This document shows positions 55,538-64,000 of a stretch of DNA of 64,000 bases, piece after piece. Source of the DNA: Paenibacillus sp. JCM 10914 (GTDB lineage: Bacteria; Bacillota; Bacilli; Paenibacillales; Paenibacillaceae); NCBI RefSeq assembly GCF_001315105.1, contig NZ_BAZR01000016.1, forward strand, positions 47,359-111,358, given 5' to 3'. The position numbers and the translations under genes were made by a program. Numbering within the stretch: position 1 is the first letter of the stretch; every line of letters begins with the position of its first letter. The notes beneath the pieces are model-generated. The model worked only from the letters and a program-made list of their open reading frames with translations, had not been told where the DNA came from and did not search any database.

Positions 55538-58500
55538 TTAACCGTTTGCTTCTTCATTCTCATCCAACTCCAAAATACGGAGCAGAATGGTGATTACTTC
55601 CGCTCTGGTTGCCACTGCATTGAAGTCAAACTTGCCACCTTCCTTGCCCTGCATAATCCCTTTTGCAGCTACTGCGCCAATCGCGCCCTTTGCCCACTCT
55701 GGCAGTTTATCTTGGTCAGTAAAGTTTGCCACGTTGTCCTTTTGGTCTTCCAGCTTCAAAACACGAGCCATCATGACCGCAAGCTCAGCGCGCGTCAAAC
55801 CGCTATTTGGACGCAGAGTCCCATCCGTATAGCCGCTTAATATCCCCGCTCCTATTGCCTGCTCAAGCGCTTCTTTTGCCCATGAAGCAATGTCAGCGTC
55901 ATCTTTAAAAGCATACTGCTTTCCATCGCCTTGTACAGTCAATGCACGGGTTAACATCACTGCAAATTCCGCACGGGTTACCGCCGCATTGGGCTTGAAG
56001 GTGTGATCCTTGTAGCCAACCACAAAGCCTTTTGCCACTGCCTTACGAATCGCAGCTTCTGCCAGTGGCCAGCAATATCCTTCAATTCAATTGGGTTCGA
56101 TTGGTTTCCGCCAGTATTGCCGCCGGTGTTACCTCCGCTATTTCCACCGGTGCTGCCTCCGTTATTTCCACCGGTGCTGCCTCCGTTATTTCCACCGGTG
56201 TTACCTCCGCTATTTCCTCCAGCGTTACCTCCGTTGTTACCGCCGGTGTTGCCTCCGTTATTTCCACCGTTGTTGCCGCCGTTGTTACCAGGCGTTGTAT
56301 CAACTACTGTAATCGTCAGCACCTGCGGCTGGCCTGCGCTAAACTCAAACGTTAGCTGTACCGTACCTTTTTGTAATTTCGCCAAGTAAGCCGTCGTAAT
56401 CGTGATTTGATCGCTATTCACAACATAATCGGTTCCAGCTTGCAGCAAGGTACTGCCGTTCTTAATGGCCGTCAGTGTATTCCCTTTAAGCGCCAGTGTT
56501 ATTGTAGCTGCTTGCTGCTTGCTAGGGTTCAAATCAAACTGAGCGGCAGTTGGACTAATTGCGCTATTATCCTGATCGATATCTTTGATTTGGTTAAGAA
56601 GCTCCGTCTTCACTTCCCCGTCTGCCATAATGGTGACAAAGTTGCGAGCCATAGCGATATCGGCAGCCGAGCCAGACGAGAGAGCCTTTGCAACGGCAGT
56701 CCTTGCCGATGCTTCAAGCTTTTCATTGTATCCGCCTGCGCTTAACAGATATAAATCTGTAAATAAACTTGAATTCTTTAATTGTTCAGTTTCAACTTCA
56801 AATGTGGCTCTGCTGCTGTCCGATTCATGCGACCCGTCAGATTCATTGAGCATGATCGCTATTCCGATTCTTCCGTTCGCGAGCTCCGATGCAGGATTAT
56901 GAAGAAGCGTATTAAACGGAATTTTTAAATCGTAAATCGTTGTTTTAGCATCTTCATTCCTCGTAATCTCTGCCACGATATCCGTTATCGGAGCAGTCGG
57001 TGCATTGGCGCCTGTAGGACGAGTCCAGGCCCATTTTATCACTTCGTTGTCATTGGTGAGCGCGAATCCCAATTCATTGCGCGTAGTATTGTTGGTTGCA
57101 GGATTGCGTAAATCAATGCCTAACTGTAAAGCATCTTCCCTCCATATATTTCCTCCTGTCTGGCTATTGAAGTGCACATCGTCTGTAACGACAATGTACG
57201 CATATACATTGCTGTCGTCCCATGCGAAATGCGATCCTACGCTGAGGTCTTGCGGGCCATCCCACGTTCCCGAAGTTACATAATCTTTGGTATCCATTAC
57301 AAATGCCGGAGTTGTGGCACTCTTAGCCGGATTTTCCGCGCCGGCTGAGCTTACCTTTTCAGCGTAAGCCGTATCAAATTTTGCCGTATAGTTGTATGAT
57401 TTTCCGTCTTCGAGCTGAACCTCAAATGTGACCAGACCTGCAACATAATACGGTAAATCGACGGTTACGGATTCCCCTGCCTCAAGCCCGTCAAATTTGA
57501 CGGGAGTGAGGTCATTAGCATAAGCCGACGGGGAAATCATGTTCAGCGTCCCGGGTGCAGAGGCTCTTCCTCCGACATTATATTTAACGCTGAACTGTTG
57601 CTTATCACCGTTTTTTTTTAGGTTAAATACAAACGGTTCCGCCAGTAAATCCGAGCCGTAAATTCCGTACGGGTTGCTCGCTGGCGTGCTGTTTCTCAAA
57701 CCGGATGCATAATAGTTGTTGCTAAGTTCGATCGATGTGCCGCCCTCACGCAGCATGGCATACACATTGTTATCCTGACCGTTCTTTGTCGGCTGGAAGT
57801 AAGAGGAGTATACATGTGCTTTTCCGCCGTGAACATCTATACCCGGATTGTTGCCTGGCAACTGAGTAAAGTTTGCTTGTTGGAAACGAACGTTGCCGTT
57901 ATATACGACCGCTCCTGCTATGGTCGGGCTTCCCCAGAACGCACTGTTGTACAGGACAAGTTCAGCGTCTGGGTGGATTTTTGCGGGATTCGCTGCATCG
58001 CCCATTTTGACATACGCTCTGTTCGGCTCCGTCGCGATGTTCGTATTCACCAATTCCGAGTTGATCCCAATGATTTTGGTGTTTTCATCCGCGTCTTCCA
58101 CATACAAAGCGTACGCGCATCCGTCTGAGCCGTGACCGATCATCGTCATCTTTCCAGGATAAGCGAATTGACCGTTCCCCAAATCTCTTTTCAGGAAGTG
58201 GATGCCATATACCGACCCGAAAACGAAATTGTTGAAAATCGTCTGGTCTTCCACATCGGAAAATTTGAGCGCGCTGCTATATCTTTGTACGAATCCGTAC
58301 AGATCGCCGGTAGGTGCCGTATATCCTTGACCTCCCGGAAGTCTCAAAGCGTAATGCGGATTGAATTGCATGTTTCGGATAAATCCGCCTTCCGCGCCTC
58401 CTCCGACCCAGATGCCTGCTCTCAAGAGCGTGCCGCCTAAATAATCTACATAGTGACCATCGGTTTTATAGGAAGCCAGATCGATTCCTTTGTCCCCGAT

Positions 58501-61500
58501 AGGGATCGTTAAGTTGATTGCATATACGCCTTCACCTTGGCCTTGGACCAAGAACGGTGTTTTTAATGTCTGGTCAGGGTTGTTGAGATTGACGCTGGTT
58601 AAATTCGCTTGCGTGATGGTAAGTCCTCTGAGACCTGCGTTAGCCTTAAGCTGAATGAGCGAATTTCCGTCCTCCCCTTGAGCGCCGCCGGTGTAAGCTG
58701 TAAATATCGCCGTACCGCCGCCTTGTGTATGGTGCTGTACGTCCCATGTTCCTCTGAGTTCAACACCCTCGGGAACGATGACAGGACTATTCAGTCGATA
58801 TCTTCCACCAGGTAGAAAGATCGTGCCGCCGCCGTGATTATCTTTTATATAGTCGAGAGCTTCCTGCAATCTTGCAGATATATCCACGGTCGGTGCGTTG
58901 CCTGTTAACGAGCGCGGGAAGTCAAGTCTAAGCACAGCGTTTGATGTCGGTCTCGGATGCACGTCAATATCTGTTTTTACGTTTTTCGGAATAGGTTCAA
59001 AAAGATATTCAACGTCATTTACGATCTGTACGGTGGTGTTCGTACCGCCGCCCTCAACGTCTAGGTTCAGGTTATCGATGTGATCGGCAAGGTTAGCACT
59101 CTCGATGTTCAGGTTATAACCTGAATTTACCGATTTAAACGTTCCGAAGTTAGTTCCGAGGTTTACATGGTTGTCAGACTGTTTGAAGTTGCTCTGACTG
59201 ACTAATGCGTTGCCTCGGCCCTGGAAGTTCAGCGCGAAATTGTCATATTCGTCAAACGTACTATCCTCAAAGGATATAACTCCGCCTCTGGCGTCGCTTA
59301 CAATCGGACCTTTGAAGTCAACTCCGTTGAATTGAACAGAAGTGTTGAAACGTTCGTTGACATATACGGCCGTGTCGCCGCCGAATTCCGAACCCGAGAA
59401 AAGCAGACCAAAACCGTTAACGTTGTCAATATATATACCCGTTTCACTGTCTTCTATTTTCAATCCGTAGAACTGTGCATTCGGAGCTTCGTCGCCGCCG
59501 GGTTCTCTTCCGATCCACATCCCCGTCTTATACCCGGAAATGTATAAACCTGATACGTATTCCCAGTCGGAACGGTGCATCATAAATCCGGTAGCGTTCG
59601 CTCTTGTGTACGCTTTCACTTCCGCAAGAGTCGGTGCGCCGTCAAGTCCTGAATTCGCCCAATATTTCGGGTCAATGTTCACGTTCTCGATCCGTCCTAT
59701 GTCTGTACAGGTGTGAACCACGATGCCCTTGTAGAGAGCCGTCATATTGCTGTTCACAACATAATGCATTTCACTCGGCAAGGAGATGAATCCGCCCCAG
59801 GCGTTTACAAGCGTAACATTATCAAGCGTCGCGCTGTTTCCGGTTCTCTGGAAGAACGTCCACGGATACGGAATTCCGTTAATCGTCTCAAATTCCCCTG
59901 TCTTCTGACCATCTTCCCCCTCTTTTCAACAACGGTCTCAGCATGAATATCCTGATTGGGATACCATACGGAAAGGTTAGATACACCTGTGCCTTGTTCC
60001 ATGTCTATAAATCGATCGGACACATTAGCTACTTTTTTGCCGCCTGTCTGATTCTCTCGCTCGTCAGAGTCAACATACGTGTCATAATTGGCGCTATTAT
60101 GTCCGGCATATACGGCGAGAATAGTTCCATCGATTTTACCGTCGTAATTATTCGCATCGGGGTTATCCCATTCGCCACGAAGCTGTACGCCTGCGCGCAA
60201 TTTCAATACTTGTTGATATTCGTAGGTTGTACTACCGGTCGTACTTCTAACGCTTACTGTGCCGGTCGTTTCCGAATAGAACGCATAGGTTCCCGCCGGA
60301 ATATAGACTACACCGCCGCCGTCATTATAAGCCGCGTCAATCGCCGCTTGAAAAGCCTCTCTGTTATCGAACTCAGCTAAACCTTCCGCTTCGGCCATCG
60401 CTACAGTTTTTGCACCGAAAGCGAGTACGTTAAAGTCCGATATTGCCCAATCTTTCGCATCGTGTTCCTGAGCGATTGCTGTTCTCAGGTGTTTGTCATA
60501 ATCATATCGATCCGGAACTTTCAACGCAAATGTCTTAGTCTTGATGACAGGAGCGGATTCCAGACCTCTTTTTACCGTCGCCGTGAGCGTTACATCACCG
60601 CCGCCGTCTGGACGGTTTGTCGGGATCACGCCTGCAGTGGTTATGAGGGCAGGAGCCGATGTCGTCCAAGTAATATCCGTCATATTGTCACCTATTGACG
60701 GAAGAACTAAGTTCGTCGTCACATTATTCATGCCGCCGTCAGCCTCAGAAGCATTCACGCCTTTGATTGAATCCCAAGTCAGTTTGTTCAACATATCATT
60801 GACCGCATCCTCGTCTGTTCCGATACCTGTTCCGCGAACGACAATATGAAAAGTTTTAACAACCGGCGTTGCCGTACCTTTGCTTACGGTTGCCGTGAGG
60901 GTTACGGGCGTATTGGCCTCTTGACGATTGACTGCGCCGGTGTCGCTATCTATTAACGCGTTATTGGTAGATGTCCACACTATATTCGTACCCGCTGAAC
61001 CTGTCTTAGCAAGAGTCAAATTGGTTTCAACCAGATCCTGTCTGGTATTCGTGCCCTTGATCGCATCCCATGTCAGCGCGTTCGAGACCAGTTGTACCGC
61101 TTCTTCATCCGTTGGAGGAATTTCGGTTACTCGTATGCTCTGAATGATGGCCCCGGCTGCATCGATGCGGAAGTGTGCGCCTTGATTTTGTGCTCCTATC
61201 GCAAAATTGGCTCCGTTAAGCACAACTTTCGAAGTTACCCAAGCGTCGCCGCTTCCAGTCGCCGGAAGGCTCGCTGATCTATACGCATCAAACCCTGAGA
61301 AATTGCCGGGATATATGGTGTTATACTGTAGCGAAATACCGCCCGTTGCGCTCGGCCTCCAGTATTTGACCTCTAATTCGACCTTACTTGCTTGCTTAAG
61401 TCTAAGGTCGTCTACAATGACGTACATCAAGTTGCCGACCTTCACGGCGCCTACACTGCTTTGCGTGACTTGCTCCACTGCAGTGCCACCGTCTCCGATG

Positions 61501-62828
61501 AGGCTGACCCCGATGCCATTACCTTGAAGTCCTGGATACGGTCCAGCTGGATCTCCACCGTCACCGAATCCGCTGCCAATGGCATTAACTGCAGTAAATG
61601 TTCCAGGATCATTGAAGTCAATGAACACTTCAGCAAGTTCGTTATTCGTGCTGGCTACGGTCAACTCAAAAGTTTTAACCGCAGGTGTTGCACTACCTTT
61701 GGTTATCGTCGCCGTAAGGGTTACGGCTTTATCTTCGTCAAGGTCGCGCGTTACACTGCCGGTTACGGTATCGATGATACCTGCCGGTTCAGCCGACCAT
61801 ACGATAGCCGTATCATTCGCACCCGTTGCCGGAAGCGTCAACGCCGTTCTTACTTCGGATTGAATCGTATTCGAATTCCTGATCGTGTTCCATGTCAGAG
61901 ACGACGCCGCCTCGTTTACCATGGTTTGGTCGTCAGTAAACGTTACCGTCGTTCTTGTGGACGCGCCGACAAAATTGTAATTGCCGTCTGCTTTCGCGCG
62001 CGCGAATACATAGTAGGTGTCTGCTGTAGGTAAGGTATCAAATTGATACGTATACACATGATCGTTATGAATGCCATCCACCCAGCCGGTTGCGGGAGCG
62101 ATACCGTCTTCGCTGATTGCGAATTCCACCGCTTGCCCGCTAGCCGGTGCATTCGCAGTTACGGTTTGGGTTGCTACGTCAAGTACGGGAGCCGTTAAGG
62201 GTGAACCCGGAACACCTAACGTGCTTTTCTGAAAACGCGGATTTTGTATGTACACGTCGGTACTAGGGACGCTAGTATCCCATTGCAGATGCATGGCCAG
62301 TCGGGTTACTTGGTCTAGCCAGGCGTCATTGAAATTCCCGGCTACGGCACTTGACGAAGATAACTTCGTATAAACCGTCGCCCATGTGCCCACCGCTGCC
62401 GTTGTGACCGCGCTTAAATCAAGCTGGAGACGAGAATCGTTGTTAAACTTGTCCTCAGCCGGATTACTGTCACTTACGATAACAAGCCAGTTATTGCCTT
62501 GCATATTTTTAAAGCCCTCGTTCGGGACGAACATCTCGAATACGAAGTAACCATCTCGGTATGCGGAAATATCTTTTATGGGCGTCACGCTCGGCGTGAA
62601 GAGGTTATCCCAAGGCGCCCCGTCCTTTGAGGTGCCGTTATTTAAACGCCATGCTTTCTGTCCGTCCGGCGTATCGGCGTTGGTCGCCGTATTACTATCC
62701 GTCCCTGCATTTACGGTCAAAAGAGATACGTCATCCCCCCCTGCCGCGCTAACTGTCATCGACGGAGTAAACAAGGTAGATAGCATCGCGATCACAAGTA
62801 AAGAGGCTATTAACCGTCTTCTTTTCAT
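55538..62828 (-). CDS. Giant SLH-anchored surface protein with Ig-like, beta-helix, CBM9-like and X2 modules; two frameshifts
   Basis: About 2430 aa after repair of two single-base losses: the C5 run at 59916-59920 (restores VEKRGEDGQKTG) and CC at 56062-56063 (restores IAGHWAEAAIRKAVAKGF). Order: signal peptide (1-29); carbohydrate-binding-like region (30-200); atrophied bacterial Ig (aBig_2) repeats near 300-390, 575-665 and 670-770 (SLTWNTIRNSNT, LTWDAIKGTNT, LTWDSIKGVNA); pectate-lyase-3 type beta-helix (790-1250; FGAKTVAMAE, GGGVVYIPAGTYAF); a second beta-helix starting near 1310 (GGGTIFLPGGRYRL); CBM9-like domain near 1840-2010; X2 Ig near 2105-2175; NGG-rich linker; three SLH domains to the end. 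The SLH domains bind secondary cell-wall polymer. No catalytic residues could be assigned, so hydrolase, lyase or adhesin function is open. Confidence 0.85.
56105..56292 (-). repeat. GGN tandem-repeat linker
   Basis: In-frame short DNA repeat coding for NNGG/NTGG/NSGG-type units between the X2 module and the SLH domains. The repeat unit varies (9-24 nt). It is a flexible glycine-rich spacer. Confidence 0.85.
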
Positions 62829-63388
62829 GCTTTAATTCCCTCCATATCTTGTTTTTAGGTTTTGGGAGAGATCCCACTTAAGCCAACGTTTAAGATTGCA
62901 AAAGGTCAGACTTGTAAATCGTTTCTATCTGTGTGGCCTGACCATACTTTCCCGCTTCTATGCGCCCCATCACCTCACTTATTCCATATGTCCGTTCATG
63001 TAAGATACTTTCGTCCACAATCGCCATCTTGTTAACGCTTTCAAACACGAATAAAAATAACAGGATTCAAGGAGCGATACGCATACGTGCAAGTAACGTA
63101 AACTGCTTCTTGTAACCCTGTGATCATTCCCCGAACAATACTCTATATATTGTGGACTTATTTCATCATACGAGTGTTGCAAGAAAGTTTCTATGAGGTA
63201 ATCTTATCCTTTACGGGGACAATATTTTCTTAATAAAAACGCTACCTCGCTATACTGAATGCCTAATGTTTGTTTCATAGAGAAATAATATGCAAAATCG
63301 AGAGGGTATCTCCAACTCTTGTTCTAACATAATGGAAACTTCTACCAGAAATAGGAGAGTCGGACTTGAGTTTAATAGCATCAAAATG
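62829..63388. other. Intergenic region holding the promoter side of the giant SLH gene
   Basis: No supported gene. It carries a cre site at 63030-63043 and the ribosome site of the SLH gene at its left end. Small open frames in this region have no ribosome site or motif. Confidence 0.6.
63030..63043 (-). promoter_or_regulatory. cre site (CcpA box) upstream of the SLH surface protein
   Basis: On the minus strand TGAAAGCGTTAACA, matching the CcpA consensus well. It lies about 200 bp upstream of the start and predicts catabolite repression of this polysaccharide-associated gene. Confidence 0.7.
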
Positions 63389-63411
63389 CCCCCCTCCAAA
63401 AACGAGGGGGG
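63389..63411. terminator. GC-rich stem-loop
   Basis: Perfect 8-bp stem CCCCCCTC / GAGGGGGG with a 7-nt A-rich loop. It separates the SLH gene region from the remnant region to the right. Confidence 0.55.
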
Positions 63412-63505
63412 GCCGATGCATCTTGATATACGTTTTCCACATTAGCAGTGAGCAACACTCCACATGTGTGTAGTGCTTAATATTGACGTAAGTAAAGGGG
63501 ACGAA

Positions 63506-63661
63506 TTACGTCCCCGCAGACAACGGCTTCCAGAAATGATAGTGGATAATAATTTCACCGTCCAACTCAATCTCGATGCGTTCAATCAAGCGCTGAAGCA
63601 CTTCTCGAAGAGCTTCCTCGTCATCAATCTGCAACTCTGCAAAGTTCCATAGTAGAGCGGA
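63506..63661 (-). pseudogene. C-terminal remnant resembling a large serine recombinase
   Basis: A minus-strand frame without a start encodes AELQIDDEEALREVLQRLIE and RIEIELDGEIIIHYHF, then a stop. The charged helix followed by a short beta hairpin resembles the end of large serine recombinases. An in-frame stop lies just upstream, so it is not a whole gene. Assignment is by pattern only. Confidence 0.4.
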
Positions 63662-63741
63662 TCAGCTAGAATGAGTGCCTCTGGATTGTAAGCGCTCTTC
63701 GGAGTAGCTTTCGGCCATTTTTTCAGAGCGCATCATTTTTT

Positions 63742-64000
63742 TCAACCTCTACCTATGCTATCTCTTCTTAATAGCCACAAAGCGGCGACAATAAATACCG
63801 ATCCTGCAACATAAAATAAAGCTTTACTTTCCTCACCCGTTTTAGGAAGGACGTTTATTTCTACCTTTTCGTTTGTCGGTTCAAATGGTGTTGGCTCTTC
63901 TGCCAGTTCTGGTTCTTTTGTTGGCGTCGGCTCTTCTGCCAGTTCTGGCTCTTCTGTTGGCGTCGGCTCTTCTACCAGTTCTGGTTCTTCTGTCGGCGTT
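63742..64000 (-). CDS. LPXTG wall-anchored protein, C-terminal part (5' end outside window)
   Basis: Partial frame ending in a sortase signal: LPKTG near the C-terminus, a hydrophobic helix (ALFYVAGSVFIVAALWLL) and a basic tail RRDS. Upstream is a 12-aa repeat of the type ELAEEPTPTEEP, at least three copies, coded by a 36-bp DNA repeat (63890-64000). The Pro/Glu repeat would act as a wall-spanning stalk. Sortase would link the Thr to peptidoglycan. Function of the missing N-terminal part is unknown. Confidence 0.85.
   Translation of the reverse strand, partial: TPTEEPELVEEPTPTEEPELAEEPTPTKEPELAEEPTPFEPTNEKVEINVLPKTGEESKALFYVAGSVFIVAALWLLRRDSIGRG
63890..64000 (-). repeat. 36-bp coding tandem repeat of the LPXTG stalk
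   Basis: Three or more imperfect copies of a 36-bp unit encoding TPTEEPELAEEP-like peptides; the array continues past the window edge. Confidence 0.85.

Noticed and set aside
56105..56292. Possible CRISPR or satellite repeat
   Set aside because: Repeats are short, contiguous, in frame and encode a glycine-rich linker.
63275..63463. Minus-strand small open frame across a stem-loop
   Set aside because: It runs through a GC-rich terminator-like hairpin and lacks a start signal.
63890..64000. 36-bp repeat considered as a CRISPR array
   Set aside because: No unique spacers; the units are contiguous and code for Pro/Glu repeats before an LPXTG signal.

Overview
The window looks like a chromosomal segment of a Paenibacillus-type Bacillota (low-to-moderate GC, spore-forming monoderm). 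Evidence: strong AGGAGG-type ribosome binding sites with frequent GTG and TTG starts, many lipoprotein solute-binding proteins, a KinB-like sensor kinase, an S-layer-homology (SLH) surface protein, a copper-amine-oxidase-N stalk protein, a GH5 cellulase with X2 and CBM46-like modules, and catabolite-response (cre) elements. No rRNA, tRNA, CRISPR array or intact mobile element was seen.

Layout. 0-5.5 kb: an Opp/Dpp-type ABC importer operon (minus strand), probably for oligosaccharides, divergent from a five-TM sensor kinase. 7-12 kb: a methyltransferase, a GH4 alpha-galactosidase with a divergent AraC regulator, and peptidase T. 12-14.2 kb: metNIQ methionine importer with a short MetN. 14.4-19.1 kb: a TPR protein and an ABC-2 exporter operon. 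19-27 kb: a cupin with a Pro/Tyr/Gln-rich tail, a LysR/MFS pair and a heterodimeric ABC exporter. 27-36 kb: ArsR plus SRPBCC protein, a 1158-aa stalk-and-repeat exported protein, a secreted GH5 endoglucanase, a ferritin-like protein and a PAS hybrid kinase. 37-41.3 kb: an lpxC-lpxD-lpxA cassette between two MerR modules (MerR+SDR and MerR+thioredoxin). 41-46.5 kb: an Erm-type rRNA methylase, acetyltransferases, a polysaccharide deacetylase and an atypical response regulator. 46.6-55.4 kb: a peptide importer operon with an M20 peptidase and an ATP-grasp ligase, divergent from a LysR regulator. 55.5-62.8 kb: a single ~2430-aa SLH-anchored beta-helix protein. The window ends in a recombinase remnant and the C-terminus of an LPXTG wall-anchored protein.

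The most striking content is the lpxCDA cassette. These are the first three committed enzymes of lipid A synthesis, with intact catalytic residues, in a genome that otherwise reads as monoderm; lpxB, lpxH/I, lpxK and kdtA are not present here. The predicted product is UDP-2,3-diacylglucosamine or a derivative with an unknown end use.

A technical feature matters for every reader. At least a dozen genes-breaking frameshifts are each explained by one missing base, mostly in short G/C or A/T runs. Adjacent open frames join into full-length conserved proteins when one base is restored. This pattern points to consensus indel errors rather than mass gene decay, and those genes are annotated here as single genes with the break noted.
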